A stretch of 64,000 bases of DNA from Rallus limicola (GCA_022605955.1 JAKCOZ010000008.1:5210001-5274000); one strand, 5' to 3'. Shown: positions 50,901-64,000, numbered from the stretch's first letter. The notes: generated by a model not told the origin, from the sequence alone. Numbers and translations: made by a program.

Positions 50901-51149
50901 TCCAAGGAAGTATTTCTCTAGATATATAATGTAGTTTTTCCATTGGAATAAAAAGAAGAGAACTGCTGAATGGACTCTCCATATCTTGATGATCAAAGGC
51001 GGAGGAGTGATGTTTTGGAAGATATTTACTAACTAAACATATTTTGCTGACTATATAGAAGTTAGTGGGTGGAATTCTGGGGTTTGGGTTTTTGTTATTG
51101 TTGTTGTTTGGTTTTGTTGTGGTTTGTTGGGGTTTTTTTTAATGCAGGT
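47942..51149. other. Non-coding stretch with a short ATGG repeat
   Basis: Contains about four ATGG units at 48356-48375 and a 14-bp duplication (TCTTCTATAAAGTT / TCTTCTATAAATTA near 49244-49271). A GTT-rich low-complexity run lies at 51080-51141. Frames of up to 122 codons have no domain. Confidence 0.5.
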
Positions 51150-51186
51150 GTTAGATGAGATGATCTAATGGTCCCTTCTGGCCTTA
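51150..51186 (+). mobile_element. Ancient CR1-type 3' tail
   Basis: GATGATCTAATGGTCCC followed by TTCTGGCCTTAA matches the 3'-terminal pattern of old sauropsid CR1 subfamilies (GATGATC..ATGGTCCCTTCTGRCCTTAAA). Only the last 35 bases or so are recognisable; the upstream part is replaced by GTT-rich simple sequence. Confidence 0.55.
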
Positions 51187-53849
51187 AGGCAAAGTGAAGC
51201 CTCCGCTTGACAATATTCATGGAGTGCTCTCAAACCATTTTTACCAGGCCTTTGGGGAAGGAGGTTCCTAATGGGGAAGAATTTTATAGAGAAGAAAAGT
51301 GTTTGCCAGCAGAAATATTTGCTGTTGGCAGTTGATTTTTTGGGGAGGAGGGGAGGTTTGCCAAGGTTTTCATTTGAAATGTTTTTTAAATCTTCATTAA
51401 AGATGCCTGTGGCAATATTCAGGCATGTCTTTGTGTATTTTGCCCTGGAAAAAAATAAATAGCTTTTATTTTCAAGGCAGATATACAAGAGTTCACATAT
51501 TATTTCATGGCAGGGGTAAATTTAATCTCATATTTGTGTGTCTCAGGGAAAAAAATAAGGGAATATGACTAGCATCTGTCTCGTGTCACCTTTCTTGGAA
51601 GCACTGCTTTCCAGCTTTGCTAAATTCATCCATCTCTTGAGCAAACTGTCAGAGATTTAGAGAACCAGAGCTGTATTTTTAGCTCCAGTTCACTTAAGAG
51701 GACTGTGGGCTGCTCACTTTTGGAAATCATGGCCATTTTTTAAAGCGGGCCTAGAAACATTTATAAAAGTAGCACAATATCATGGTGTGATTTGTAACCA
51801 TGGATAAATCATCAAATACCCAACCTGCCAAGCAGCCAAGGTATCAGACAGTCCATTGTACAGGTTCTGCGCAGTCACCAGCTGGCTCTCTCCCTGCAAA
51901 GCAGTCTGGAAATCTTAGGAAGGTTTGTGGGCACTGACAAAACATTTGCAAGCCTTTTGCACCGTTTGCCCATTCATAATTTAGAAATGATAATAGCTTT
52001 TTGGGGAAATATTTTTGCTTATGACCCACTCCATTCAGTATGGTACTTTGAGCAGAAGACAGTGCAAGGAGCCATGCTGTGTCACACAATCTGTCACTGC
52101 AGTGCATGAATAGTGCCCACGTCAGCCTTTTGTCCCCAGCCACAACAGAGACAACTGGCTCTCCCATGTATAGGTGCTGCTGGGGTGGATTGTCCTGCGC
52201 AGAGACAGATGTCATTAACGAATGATATACAGCAGGCAGTGTGGCTTGTGGCGCTTACAATGGCTGCAACATCCAAAGGCCATATGTACTGATCTCATTA
52301 GTTTCTTGATTGCCTCCTGCACAGGCTGTTGGAAATGTTTAAAAGTGCAAGTTCAAAAGGGAATGTAATGTATCATGTTTGGATTTTCTCCTTCAGTCAT
52401 GCAAAGCAAACAGAGAACCTGCTGAGTTGGGAAGCTGGAATTTTGAGAGACTAGGGCATATCTTAATTGTGGGTCTGTTAAGTGGCTTTTTTCACACTGT
52501 AGTTCTCCACTGTCTCCCATGGTCAAAGAGTCCAAAAAGATACTGAAGACGTGCAAAGTCCTTTGGGTATTTTCAACCTGAGATATTTATCCACTTGGTT
52601 CTGTTTCAACCCCAGCAGATGTTTATCTTCTGCTAGGAATTTAAGGGAGACATCTGCAGAATTCCTAGGATGTTCAGCTTTGGATACAGCTGTGAAGAAA
52701 AACACATGATGTGGGTAATGTTTTATTGTTTTCTTTTAGTTTTAATTCTTTGTTCTTGGTTTCAAATGAGTATTATAGACACAGCCAAATTCTGCATCTA
52801 CGTCTTGTGGGCTGGGTTACCTATAGTCTACTTTGAGAACTTTGGGAAATCTTTTGATCTTGGTGCTCAGCATCACTTTGTTTTGTCTTTACTCCCTCTT
52901 TTAATTAATGGGAAGTTCCCTTCCAGTCCACTTTTTATATTATTTAATGTCATCATTCAATCACTTTAGCAGAGCTTGTTTCTACCAGAACTAGGATGCC
53001 CTTTCTACAACCAACACCAAGAGGAAAAGCTTTCCAGGACAAGAATTTTTATAGAGACAACATCTTTGTTTTCAGAAGGATATATTCAATTGCAATTGGT
53101 GGCTTTGCAACCATGGTACATCATTTACATTTTAGATGTTAAATTGTTCTATTTCATACCTATAACTGAACATCTTTTAAAATGATGCAAAGTAAAAGGA
53201 AAAGCATCTTTGATGCTTGCAGGGAAAAAAAAAAGCATCAGTAAACATCTTTCTAATCTTATCCTCACTACATAATTTACAAACTCTGTAGTTTAAATAC
53301 AAGCTTTTATTTAAAAAGTGTGATTAGATATTGTTTAGTAGTAATTACAGACAATAATTAGTAGGAATAGCATTCCATAAGGATCCTTTTGTTTTATCTT
53401 CATTGTCCTGCTGTCTCAGATGATTTTCCTATTGGGTATAAAAGTTAGTCTGAAAACTTGATTTTGGATTCCAAGTGAAGTCACTGTTCCTGGAGGAGGA
53501 TAATGTTTGAATTATTAATGGCTGATGTCCAGTTCAGCTTTTTCCTGAACTTTGCTGTCTTCACAGTTCTGAGTTCAGAGTCACCGTAGTCCTTTCAGCC
53601 TCACATCTAAAACCTATTGGCATAGCTCTGAATTATTCTTTTTATTCTCCACAGGCAGTCTTCCTAGAAGAAAGCATTAATCCCTTCCACCCACTTTCCA
53701 GTGCATTGCATTCCCTCTATCATGGAAATGTCTGAGCAGACTGAATTTAGGATTGGTACAGGAAAATGGTGTGGTTTTAGTGAAACAGGACAAACAGGTC
53801 TCTACCTGATGTGTTAATTCATTCTGCAACAGTTATACACATCTATCTA
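51187..53849. other. Non-coding stretch, no recognisable feature
   Basis: Unique sequence. Frames of up to 123 codons overlap on both strands at 51844-52276 with no domain. No RNA gene or repeat family was recognised. Confidence 0.5.
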
Positions 53850-54018
53850 AAGAATCACAGAATCACAAGGTTGGAAAAGACCTTTAAGATCATCAAGTCC
53901 AACCATTCCCACCCTAAGCTAAACCATATCCCTAAGTACCTCATCTACCCTTTTGTTAAACACATCCAGGGATGGGGACTCAACCCCCTCCCTGGGCAGG
54001 GAGTCGTAGCACTTTCGC
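53850..54018 (-). mobile_element. CR1 LINE 3' end, same subfamily as 24018-24245
   Basis: The reverse complement carries the ORF2 C-terminal block (ESPSLDVFNKRVDEVLRDMV-type), then GGTTGGACTTGATGATC, GGTCTTTTCCAACC and two TTGTGATT/CTGTGATT-type octamers. It aligns closely with the plus-strand copy at 24 kb: CCTGGATGTGTTTAACA and GGGTAGATGAGGTACTTAGG are shared exactly. The CpG sites of that copy appear here as TG, CA or other changes. It is 5'-truncated near 54018. Confidence 0.9.
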
Positions 54019-57000
54019 ATGTATAGATTGCTGGTGGGATATCCCAGGGCAGCACATTCAGATTGCCTGCAGTGTTAGTCATTTCCTGGCTGCTCTTTCC
54101 CTTTAATGAAGACACTATCTATGCCCATGACATAAGAATAAATACTTCTATGTAAATATTTTCCAAGTGGAATTACTGATTATTCACCCAGACAGTTCTG
54201 AAGAGAAATACAAACAACATGTGTCAGCAAAAACATTATTATTAAGGAATTCAGACTTCAAACCACATCATGATTCATAGAGCACCTGACTGAGGTTTTT
54301 TTTGCATTCCTTGATTTCTTTTTTCCTCCTCAGTAAGTACGAAAATGTCTTATGGTGCATATTTCCTCTAATTATATATCTGGCTGATACCATACCACAG
54401 CTTTACCAGGAGGCTTCTTGGTGTCTGATAAACTGGAAGCACAGGGGAGGATTCCTTGGGTAGCATGTGTGCTCAAATGTTGTGTAAGCAGAGGAGAAGT
54501 GGAATGGGTAACATTAGGTTAGCATACAGGGAAACAGAGCTACAGAAGGTCCACCTGAAATGAAACTGTGGGGTGAGATGGGAAGGGAAGCAGCTCCTTT
54601 TTTACTGTAAAGGAAAGGCTACAAGGCTCATCTTTGGGGAAACCTGATTTAAGCCTGGGCATTTTAGTGTTTTCTGGTGTGTACCTAGCTGCTAGGCCTT
54701 GGGGCACTGGCTGGCTGCATGCACATAAGGCACTAGGAAAGTGATGAATACTGTGGCTAAGTAATAATCAAGTACATTCTGAATTGCTCTCTAATTTAGC
54801 TTCCATTTCTCAGACTGTACTGAGAAACTCCCTTGCAGGGAAGGCTAGGGTTGTGGTGGAGGTCTGAACTTCTTTTCACTGGAAGAAGGATGTTCCTCCT
54901 GTTTTGCTGTTGTCTCACATTCCAAAAAGTGCTTTCAAATTTTTCATTATTTTTTTTCTTCCTTAATTATATTTTGTATAGAATCACATCAATATATTAA
55001 CACATTTTTGTAGTTTTTGGGATGGGAGAAAGAAGGAGGATGAAAAATAGAGAGTTAATTTCGAATAATCTTGTCTATAACATTTCAAGTAACTAAATTT
55101 GGGGGTTTGGGGCTTTTTTTTCCCCCCACTAAATGAGTCTGCTATGCTCTGTGATACCTTCCTGCCTTGGATCTCTTAAATCACAGCTGAATCTCTTTTA
55201 TGAGGCCTAAGGGAAGTCGAAGGTTATGTTCCTTGCTTTCTTTTGTAAATACGTTACAGTCCATTTCATCTCGAATCTGGCTTTTTTCACAGCTGGTTGT
55301 TGAGTCAGTTCTACAGGCTCTACTGTGATTTAAATCACTTAATATCCTGTCTTTTTTTTTTTTTTTTTTTTGGTAGTGTTTCTTTTTCAAATATGAAGAA
55401 CACTAGCATTCACCTAGAGGTAAATTGTACTCTGTAGTTTCACTGGACACCCAAAACTGTATTTCCCTTATAGATCTGGTATGTGCAAAATGGAAAAAAA
55501 AAAAACCCCAAACAAGTCTTCATCTAATCCACATTTTTAAAAAATGACTAACATAGTAAGCCCTGAGTGATCTCACATCAAATAATTCTTTCACTGCTTA
55601 GTTTATATCAAAAATATACCAAGTTTTACCAGATTCTCTTCTGACTCAAATAAAGCAGGAGGACAGGAAGATGAATGGCATTTCAGAGAATGTATAACAT
55701 ACACTTTTCATTGTCTGAAACTCTTCATCTTCCTATTTCTGTGAAGTGATTTTGAAGGTAAAGTCCCTCAGTGCTAATCAGTAAATCAGCTATCTGACCT
55801 TACATAGAGACCCATACAATAACCAAAGATTCATGTCATCATCTTGGTTTTGGTGCAAATGTAATGATTTGAGGAAGCCAGAAATTTTGTTTTCTTATTT
55901 GTAATACCAGTCCAGTTACTGGATAGATCCCTAGTGGAACCTCTCAGTGCACTTGGGGCTGCTTTAAATCAGACAAGTACCACAACACTTTTGTCTCAAT
56001 TTTCCACAACGGCTTTAAGGTCTTTGACTTTTAGGCCAAGGTCAGAGGTTTATGGAGACAACTGAATTTTCCAGACACAAAAATATAAAGTTGGTGGTTT
56101 TGCTATTTGTAAAATGGAGGAAAAGAAAAAGACACACTGAGAAGCACTGTGGTCTTGCATCTAAGGTATGTTACCAGTGTTTGTGGGGATGATCTAAACT
56201 TTGCATGCTTTGCTGGATTTATCTACAAAGCTTAAATCAGGATCCTGTTTTATCTGCAGCTGAAGCTGACAGCTGGTGAAGAAGAATAAAAACCTTTGGG
56301 GTTTTGGCCCATCATTAACTGCTTTATAGTGAAAGCTTCTAAGCGCCTGAGCTTAAAAATGCAACGTGTGTCCTCCAGTTGTACATGTTTGTTCTTGATT
56401 CTTACATCTTTCATTTTCTTGCCAGAGGGGTAGGTGGATTTGCTGTGCTGGGGAAATATGACTAAAGTTGGCCTGAAACTTAACAAATTGTACACTCTGC
56501 CTATAATTATTAAACCACAGATTAGCAAATCTGTCTTAAAATCAGCAGTGACCCTGAGAGTCTGCTTTCTGCACTAGGAGATGACACGAATAGGTGATGG
56601 AGCAGAAGCAACAGAACTCTTCATCGTGCAGCTCTGAGGAGCCAGTCTTTCCTCTTGTTCGTGTGTCAGAGGTTCTGTTTCCAGACTTTGGTTTTTGCTA
56701 CAGCAGTCTTCAAGTACTCCAAGATCATTTTCTACAAAACTGCTTTTTATCCTCTCTCACCTCATAAATCAACTTTACTATTGGTCAGCTTTTGTCCATC
56801 TTTTTCTTTGATGAACTGACACAGAGTTCCACACATGTCCAGTATTTTCTTCTTGTACAGTCAGGCTAAATAGAAATTATGGCAACAAGTCCATGGCAGA
56901 TAGTATCCATCCCTCAACATACAACAGAAACAATGCAGGTAACCTGAAGATCCTCAAAGACTGGCACAGCTTCTGTGCCGTAAAGCTGGGGCATCACTTG

Positions 57001-59570
57001 TACAGTGATTTGTAGTCCTGGCATTTCTCTGATCATTGACCAAACTGAATGTATCCTCTCTCTATTTTATTTTCTGTTTGATGTGTGACTTTTCCATATA
57101 GAATGGTCGCTGAATCCCTGTAAATTCCCACTGAAGGCTACTGCTTTGGTGCTGAAGACACATAGTGTTGCCATTTTCCTGGATGAATGTCAGTCCTTAT
57201 TCCCCTCCTTGTTGACAATATCAAGATAAATTCCCTCTACAGCTTTTGGATTTTGTTTGCTTGGTTTGTTGGTCGTTGGTTGGGGTGGGTTTTTTTTTGA
57301 GTGCTATCTGGCATGCCCAGTCAACTTCCATCTGGAGATTTTTAATTGGGAAGAAGGAGGTGGCAAATCATTCCTTTTAATTGCCACATGACAGTAGAAT
57401 AAAAATAGGATATCAAATATGTTATATCTGCTAGGGTTATTAAGGCTCATCAGCTGGGTCTTCATTTTCAAGTGCTGTCTGCACAGTGAAAAGCAGAACT
57501 CGTGCAATGTTGGTTTATTTTGGAGAAGAAAAGTAATAATTAGAACATAGTGATGATAGTTAAGGAAAGAAATAATGTGATGCCACCGAGGCCCCATGCA
57601 GCCCAGTGCCCACGTACTGTGGGGAGTAAGTCCACAGAACAGTGGCAGAAGAACAGAACAATGAATTGCTCCCCACATGCTCTCATGGTATAGACAAGTC
57701 AATCCATCATGAGTGCACAGCCTAGCATCTGGGAGATCCAGATGATACACACTGTAGTTTTCCTGTATCAGCAGTAGTGTCTCTATTGTTGGCTTTTAAA
57801 AGAGCTTTTCCAGCGAGGCCTAGGGCATGATTGAAATGCTTGTTATTGCCATTGCTTGGGCTCAATCAATCTTCATGCAGGATACAAGGCCAACCTGGTC
57901 TCGGGCTTTTTATCTGCCCCTTCTGCTTGCAATTGTTGAGAGTGCACATATTGACCTAAGAGCTAATAATTTCTTTTATGTGAAGCATATGCATGGTCCA
58001 CATAGTGAAGAGAACACCTTCTAATTGTGATTCTAATGGCCTAATGCAAAAATATTTGGTTTGACTGACTAAATCCCAGTCAAACCTTCACCAACAGTTT
58101 ATGTCTGTTTTTTTTCTAATATAGATTCCTGTGGATTATTTTGCAAGCCAACCCATGGGTGTGTTGAGCGCCCGAGCACCCTTGCAAACAGTTACTGCAG
58201 ATGTATAGCTATAATTCAGGTGAATCATCATTCCCCTTATTAAAGTTTTACAGCAAAATATTTGGCTAAGTACAATTGGGAGAGGTCTATTTAGGGATCA
58301 GAATAAAACCTAGGTTTGTCATGCAAGGAAGAAAATTGTCTTAGACATGCAGTTTATTTAGATTTAATAAGTCCACAGCTGGGTAGTATATCTAAAAGTT
58401 AAGTGCTGTTCTACACTGAAAATACTCAGGGCCTGATTCACAGTCAGTGTGTATCAACACAAGGCCCTTAAATAGGATTTCTGGAGTAGAAAGCTGATGT
58501 GAGCAATCATTTTCAGGAGCAGTGTGTATTTGCAAGTGGAGAAGGGTTAATGTGACCTCAACATACATGGTGCTGACCTGGGTAGCTAGAGGATGCTTTG
58601 ACTCAGAGCATCACTGCTGAGGCTCTGGAAACTCCAGCTATAAACAAACCCTGTGTTTGTTCCTGCAGACATCCAGCTGTCCTTTCTCAGTCTTCCACTA
58701 TGAGTATGCCTCAAAGTGCTTTGTCATCAGGAGATGCTTTAAGTAATCCATTGTATTATTTTGAACTTAGATAAAACCCATCTGTGAAAAACTGTATGTG
58801 GGCTGCATGGTCAAGGAGACACAGGGCAAAAACTGTCTTGGCACGAATCTCATTTGATATGGAGAATGCTTATTGTGGTCTTGGAAATTGAAAGAGAAGA
58901 TTCAGCTGCCTGTACTATTGCACCTCAGGGCCAGTTCCAGAAAATGCAGGAGTGAGGAGAAGGAAAAAATTCTTAAACCTGAATTTCAGGTCTGGCAAAT
59001 TGAAATGCCAAACTTGCTGCTTCTTCCAACTGTGTCTGTTATTCTCACCCTTTTTTTGGCAATGCCTTTTTCTTTCTGTTGTTTGCTGGTTCATTGACCA
59101 AAATGCTCTCACTCTGGAGTGTTTATACATGCTCATGTCCACTGATTGAAATAACTGTAAATGCCACTATCCTACAGTGCTCTCAGTTTGTTCAGAATTC
59201 AACCACATAATTAACTTGATGGAGGAGCACTGACCATATCATACTCTGCTGCATGCAGAAAGATTCATTGCCTTTTGGAAGAAGAGTGAAACAACTTGGA
59301 AGATCTTACAGGTAATATACAGAGCTCTGTGTCCTGCCTTCTTTTTATGACCTTAGAAGATTTGTACCACTGTCTTTCCCATGCCTTTATAAACAAAGAA
59401 AATTATAAAATAACACTTATGCTCAGAAGAATTTAGTACAGCATTGTGACTAGAATAGAACTTTTAAAGAATGATATTTCTCATGTAATGATACAACATT
59501 CAGCTCCTGTAACTGCTTCTAGCAGAGGATTTTGTAGATAAATTCCTTGTCTCTTGCCACTGTAGTCATC
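54019..59570. other. Non-coding stretch with homopolymers
   Basis: Holds a T20 run (55352-55371), an A12 run (55494-55505) and a GGTT-rich patch (57247-57298). The 148-codon minus-strand frame at 57304-57750 has no recognisable domain, signal peptide or splice pattern and is probably chance. No mobile element is clear; GGGCCTGATTCACAGTC near 58430 hints at an old repeat but is too short to call. Confidence 0.5.
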
Positions 59571-59574
59571 TGAG

Positions 59575-59665
59575 GAAAAGGTTATCCCCATCCTGCAAAG
59601 CAAGGAACTGAAAGAACAGGCAATGACACTAAATTTGTGGCTTCTGGCAGATCTCAGTTCTCTCG
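59575..59665 (-). mobile_element. Ancient MIR-like SINE fragment
   Basis: The plus strand reads TTATCCCCATCCTGCA, then AAGGAACTGAAAGAACAGG, then GGCTTCTGGCAGA. These follow the order of the reverse complement of MIR (TTATCCCCATTTTACA...GGAAACTGAGG...AGTGGCAGAG). The central TTGCCCAAGG block is lost. The similarity is eroded but the order is right. Confidence 0.48.
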
Positions 59666-60259
59666 TTTCCACCTCATGGCTGTAATTCCTGACCCAGCTC
59701 TCTGCCTTTCCAAACTGGGTTTTGCCTCTGTATCACCCAGAAACTCAAAACAACAGTTCCTGGAGCCATGCTGTTGGGGTACATGGCTCTTCCTGGCTTG
59801 CTGCTTGCATAGAAAATACTGACTGGTGGCACCTTTGCCCAGTGTGCTTTACCTTTAGATGCTCTTTGGTAAACACTGACTTGTAGGTTGCTTCCTCTGC
59901 TAGCTTTACATGTAAGGCTTTTCAGAGAACTGCTATGGGCAAATACCTTTAAGAGATGGAGCCCCAGATTAGAACAGAAACAGGCAGAAAGATGAGGCCA
60001 CCGGCCCTGAACCAGTGTTTCCGATACAGGAGGGACTGAGGTTTAGTATGTGACTTCATATTAAAGTTTTCAGCATGTGTTGCTATTTTTTGGGGTGGTT
60101 TTTTTTTTTGCCAGTCTCTCCCCATGCTTCACCCTGGACACTGAGGCCAGCCATCATCTCAGAGATCTCACTCCAAACGTAAAGCGACCAACACCAAGTT
60201 TATATAGTGTTCAGTAATGTGGCTGGTGCTCCCTTTTTGGATGTACTTTCTATATCTAC

Positions 60260-60372
60260 AGATAGTAAGTGGTGAGTACTGCCATAAAGAAACCCAGCTG
60301 CTAACCAAGAAAGTTAAGAAACTTGCCCAAGGACACACTTTGAAGTGGCTGGATCCACCCAGGTGGATTTTT
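60260..60372 (-). mobile_element. MIR SINE relic
   Basis: GTTAAGAAACTTGCCCAAGG followed by ACACAC, then GAAGTGGCTGGATCCACCCAGG, reproduces the reverse complement of the conserved MIR core (GTTAAGTAACTTGCCCAAGG TCACACAG...AAGTGGCAGAGCC...CCCAGG). The core is well preserved for so old a family. The element lies in the same orientation as the fragment 0.6 kb upstream. Confidence 0.75.
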
Positions 60373-60399
60373 GTGGTGCACCACTGAAAGCAGTGCAGT

Positions 60400-63300
60400 T
60401 CAGCACAAGCAGGAGGGATCACCTGTACAATCTTTTAGCAGTATGCTACAAAAGCCATGGTTTCTATGCAAAGCAGACTAGGTCCTGACTGCTTTGATTC
60501 GAGGGATTAAAAATTAGTTCAGACTGAAATGGGAACAGGTGGAAGCAAAATTTAATCCCAACTGTTACTGTATTTCTCCTTTGCTGTACTGAGAGTCTAC
60601 AGTTGTGTAATCCTGAAGACAATTTTAGACTCTTTTGTACTCAAGAATACAGTAAGTTATGTTTTATCTGTCCGTCTCTGGAGGAGAAAAGCTTTAATTA
60701 AGTCTTACTTTAATTATGTCCCATCTATACAGTACCTAAATGTATTATGGGAGTATGACATTTGCTATTTGGCTGCCTTCTGAGAAGATGCTGAATCCTC
60801 TAATACTGCATGAAGTTCCAAGTGTATTATTATTAAAAGAATATGTGAAATGAGATTCTTAATATATGCATTGTTATAATAATTGCTAAGTAGTGGTGGA
60901 AACCTGAGTGATTAAATGATGATCTGGAACTTTCTTCTGAAATAATAGCATTCTGTGTTCATCTAGAAATTCCCCAGGACTGATGATCTGCTGGTATGGT
61001 TGGGATCAGAGCCCGGTTTCATATTTTACCAGTTTCATTGGTAATGCTGTGCATTACCATTCTATGCTGTTCCAATACACAGTTTAATTTTAAAAGCCCA
61101 GTCTATTCAGATAGTCTTATCTTAATTAAGCTAATGAGAATATAGTAATTTCTAATATTTATTGAAAAGAATGTATTTGAAATGAACTTTCAGGCATTAT
61201 TTTATTACAAGATGTGAGTGCCTGTGACCAATATGTTGATAGGAATATGTACAAACAAAATAGTCATCTTTTCTAGAGGTCCTTAATCTCCTCTGCTGAG
61301 AACCCGTGGGCCTTCCTCAACCTAACTCTTCACTGGATAGAAATTTAAGCTAGTAAAGGTAATAAGAGTGAGCAGCCACGGTCTTCTCTGTGTCTCCCTT
61401 GACTTCTGTAACTTCATCCTCAGTGAGAAGTCCTAGAATGGCAGTAGATGTTTTAAATATTTTTAAATATCTACAGTGGGGCTCTACTAGTTATCTACAA
61501 GGGAAGAATGACACATTGATAGTTTTTCTATATTCTCTTAGATTTCTTTTCAAATCGTCACAGCTTAAGACTGTGAATCTGCTTAGTTCTAAAGTAAGGC
61601 AGCATGCAGCAGCTGGAAATTACATTTGTCTTAATGCATCCAATAAATACTGTTCACTTGAAGGTGATGCATCTCTCCAGGGCAGCAGGCTGGCTCTCCT
61701 GAAGGTGAACGTGCACCCTCGCAGGATACATCGTTGGCCTGGTTTTGCTCCACCCTAGTTTACTTTTGCCCTCCAGTCAATTATGTTGTCCAGACCTGTG
61801 TAGTCAGTTATCCCACAGCTGTTGGTGTCTCCTGCGTGTGCCTGACTTCTGCCTTGAAAACCTGAACTCTCGGGCCATGCCCTTGCAGAGAAATGGTCTA
61901 AAGTTTTTAGTACTGACCATGTTAGGTCTTACTCTCCTCTTCATGAGCAGATCTTCTCAGACAGCTGCAATTGGCAAGGCATATGATTTTAGCCATTCTG
62001 CAGGCAAACTCATATTTTCAGTATCTTTTCCCTTTTGAAGTGATATGAGGCAGCAAGAAAGTGATCATATTTTGCAGGGAAAAGTTGTCCTGGACACTGG
62101 TGTTACAATAAACTTCCACACTGACAGTAACGCTGAGAAATAAGACTTTGTGCCTAGCCTGATTTGCTGAAGGTATGGTCTTGGACAGAAACTAATTGTT
62201 ATTTTTGAAAAATCTTTTCCATATTTAGCACTGTTTGGGGCCTGCTTAGAACAAGGTACTGGTGCTGCAAATAACCTTGTCACAGGAGTGTGTCTAGCAG
62301 ATAATAGACTAACAGTGCGTGCGTCTTAGCTTTAGGGAGCTGATCTATCAAAGGGTGTCTCTCCTCTCAGCTCTTTACATATCCATAACATGCCCTGTGT
62401 TCCAGTTCCAGTATCAGAGATTTTGTTCCTTCAAAGTAGGTACAGAGAGATGACATTTGAACTCCCAGTAGACTGATGACATGGAAGCATTTCTCCAAGG
62501 GCTGCGTACTGCAAAGGAGGGGGTTGGTTCCTGTTATCCCTGAATCCCTTACTGTTGCTCTCAGGAAGGGGAGGTGTTAAAGTACAAGGAAGGTGGTTGT
62601 TTTCCTCACCCATTCTACTACTCCACAGTATCAAGGTCTTGTAATCAAATGACCGCCATCCAAAAAACCCCAGGTATCTTTTGTATACATTCTTTTGTGT
62701 ACAAGGCCTCGACTTGGCTATTCAGAAGCATGAAGGACATTAGCAACTGGGCATCTTGCTTTTGTTAAGTCCTGTTTCCACTGAGATTATGTCAACATGA
62801 GTAAGCAGGGCAATGCAACACAAGTGTTGTATAATTGTGCTAAGGACCTGGCATCTGTGCTGTGAGTTTTGGAAGTTTTTTATATAGCCTTCAACAAGAT
62901 ATGCCCTGTATGTATGTAGGCCTGGAGGAGAGGCAGAAACATTTCAAAAGAAGGTCAAAAAAAGAAATGTATTTTCATAAAAATACATCCTTTCCCATAC
63001 ATCCCAGCAAGGTGGATTTGTGCATGTGCTATGACACCTTTTGAGTGATGTTTAGGAAAATATTATAAGCTGGTGGAGCTGAAGCCTGCTGTTGACCTCC
63101 ATTTGACTGCCCAGGTCTGGAATTCTTGAAATATATAGAAACAAGAGGGGGAGGCAAAAAGCAATGTAAAACATACAGAGGCAATCCTACTTTGTGAGCT
63201 CAAAGACTGCAATTTGTTCTCTGTTTTCCTTCTGCCTCAGTTAGGACCACGGAAAGTCTGATCATACAATTATTTGTCTTCACAGCATTTCACATGGGCA

Positions 63301-64000
63301 ATATCCAGATTAAAGAAAAATAATTGAGTGGTCAGTGTTCTCACCTAGTTTTTAAAAGCCTGTAATAAGCCTTATTATAATACTTCCACATCCTGGTTTC
63401 TGGCATACAGGCTGGATGACATATTATTTCTAGTGTCCTTTTCAGAGACATCATTCTTCTTGTCTTTTATCATGTTTCACCAGGACTCTGCTGGGCTGCT
63501 GTTTTAATAACTCCTCCATGCTTGCATTCTCATCCCCTTCACCTCCTTCATTTTTAACCAGGTATCAGTTACACTAATAGCCTTATATATCTCCTGGAGA
63601 TGGTTCTGTTAGGCTGGAAACTGGTTCATTGATGCATGGCATTTGCATAAGAGAAAACCAGCTTTTCATTCACTGTGGGCTTTCTCCTTTGCCATAGTTC
63701 ATTTTTGCTTCTGTGTACTACTGTAATGTGGGCTTTTTTTCCCTCTCATCCAGCTGAATGCCAAGAGTAGTTAGGGAATGAAGGCAGCAAAGAATTGCCA
63801 TTAGGCATGGTGGAAGTATTCTTTACTGCTTGATGTCTCTGCTTTTGAAGGATTGATTATCTTTCCTTTGATAGCACCCATATTTCTCTCTCTGCCTTCT
63901 TTTTTTAATAGTTTCTGAAATTTCAAAGTAATGCTTTTCCTTTTCACTGTGCTTCGGGCTATTAACTGTCTTAATAGTAAATGTTTCATATGCTTAAGTT
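60400..64000. other. Non-coding stretch, no recognisable feature
   Basis: AT-rich DNA with frames up to 122 codons (61390-61758, plus strand) that carry no recognised domain. Segment 60640-61260 has many TTAATTA-type words. No mobile element, RNA gene or convincing exon was recognised up to the window edge. Confidence 0.5.

Noticed and set aside
57304..57750. 148-codon minus-strand frame
   Set aside because: No recognised domain or conserved motif and no splice or promoter signals around it.
58425..58475. GGGCCTGATTCACAGTC, possible ancient amniote repeat
   Set aside because: Resemblance is limited to a few words and could not be extended on either side.
1..64000. Endogenous retrovirus or LTR element
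   Set aside because: No primer-binding site, paired long terminal repeats, or gag/pol/env-like frames were seen; the only reverse transcriptase is CR1.
1..64000. CRISPR array, operon, toxin-antitoxin or other prokaryotic system
   Set aside because: No regularly spaced repeats and no compact coding; sequence character is that of a vertebrate genome.

Overview
This window looks like avian nuclear DNA: AT-rich, almost devoid of long open frames, with no operons, ribosome-binding sites or bacterial-type genes. The assignment to birds rests on CR1 LINE copies with typical avian 3' tails (octamer repeats such as ATTCTGTG/ATTCTATG after a GGTCCCTTCCAACC or GGTCTTTTCCA block), together with very old CR1/L3-type and MIR-type relics. 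Another sauropsid is not excluded, and I cannot name the species.

Layout. Positions 1-9300 are mostly unique non-coding sequence. They contain a splice-site-bounded candidate exon near the left edge (193-236), a small 12-bp tandem repeat (3275-3310), a perfect hairpin (6293-6316) and a GC-richer island with good plus-strand splice signals (6.8-7.45 kb). A TA microsatellite enclosed by a 10-bp inverted repeat lies at 9300-9381. A second candidate exon (13068-13250, minus strand, 183 nt, open, consensus splice sites) lies in otherwise featureless DNA. At 23.66-24.25 kb a sharply GC- and CpG-rich block runs directly into a CR1 3' end. The largest mobile element is a 5'-truncated CR1 on the minus strand (29155-30712). 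It carries reverse transcriptase and C-terminal coding remnants with several visible breaks.

The right half holds eroded plus-strand CR1/L3 relics (about 36.99-37.44, 45.87-46.06, 47.56-47.77 and 51.15-51.19 kb) and a second copy of the CpG-block CR1 subfamily (53850-54018, minus strand). MIR-like relics lie near 28.6, 59.6 and 60.3 kb. Candidate CTCF-like and CRE-like sites sit 150 bp apart near 41.9-42.0 kb.

I see no confidently assignable host protein-coding gene, no RNA gene and no CRISPR or other defence-type system. The window is best read as intergenic or intronic DNA of a bird, possibly within or beside a long gene. The most interesting leads are the two candidate exons and the CpG-rich block fused to a CR1 tail; the rest is ordinary repeat archaeology.
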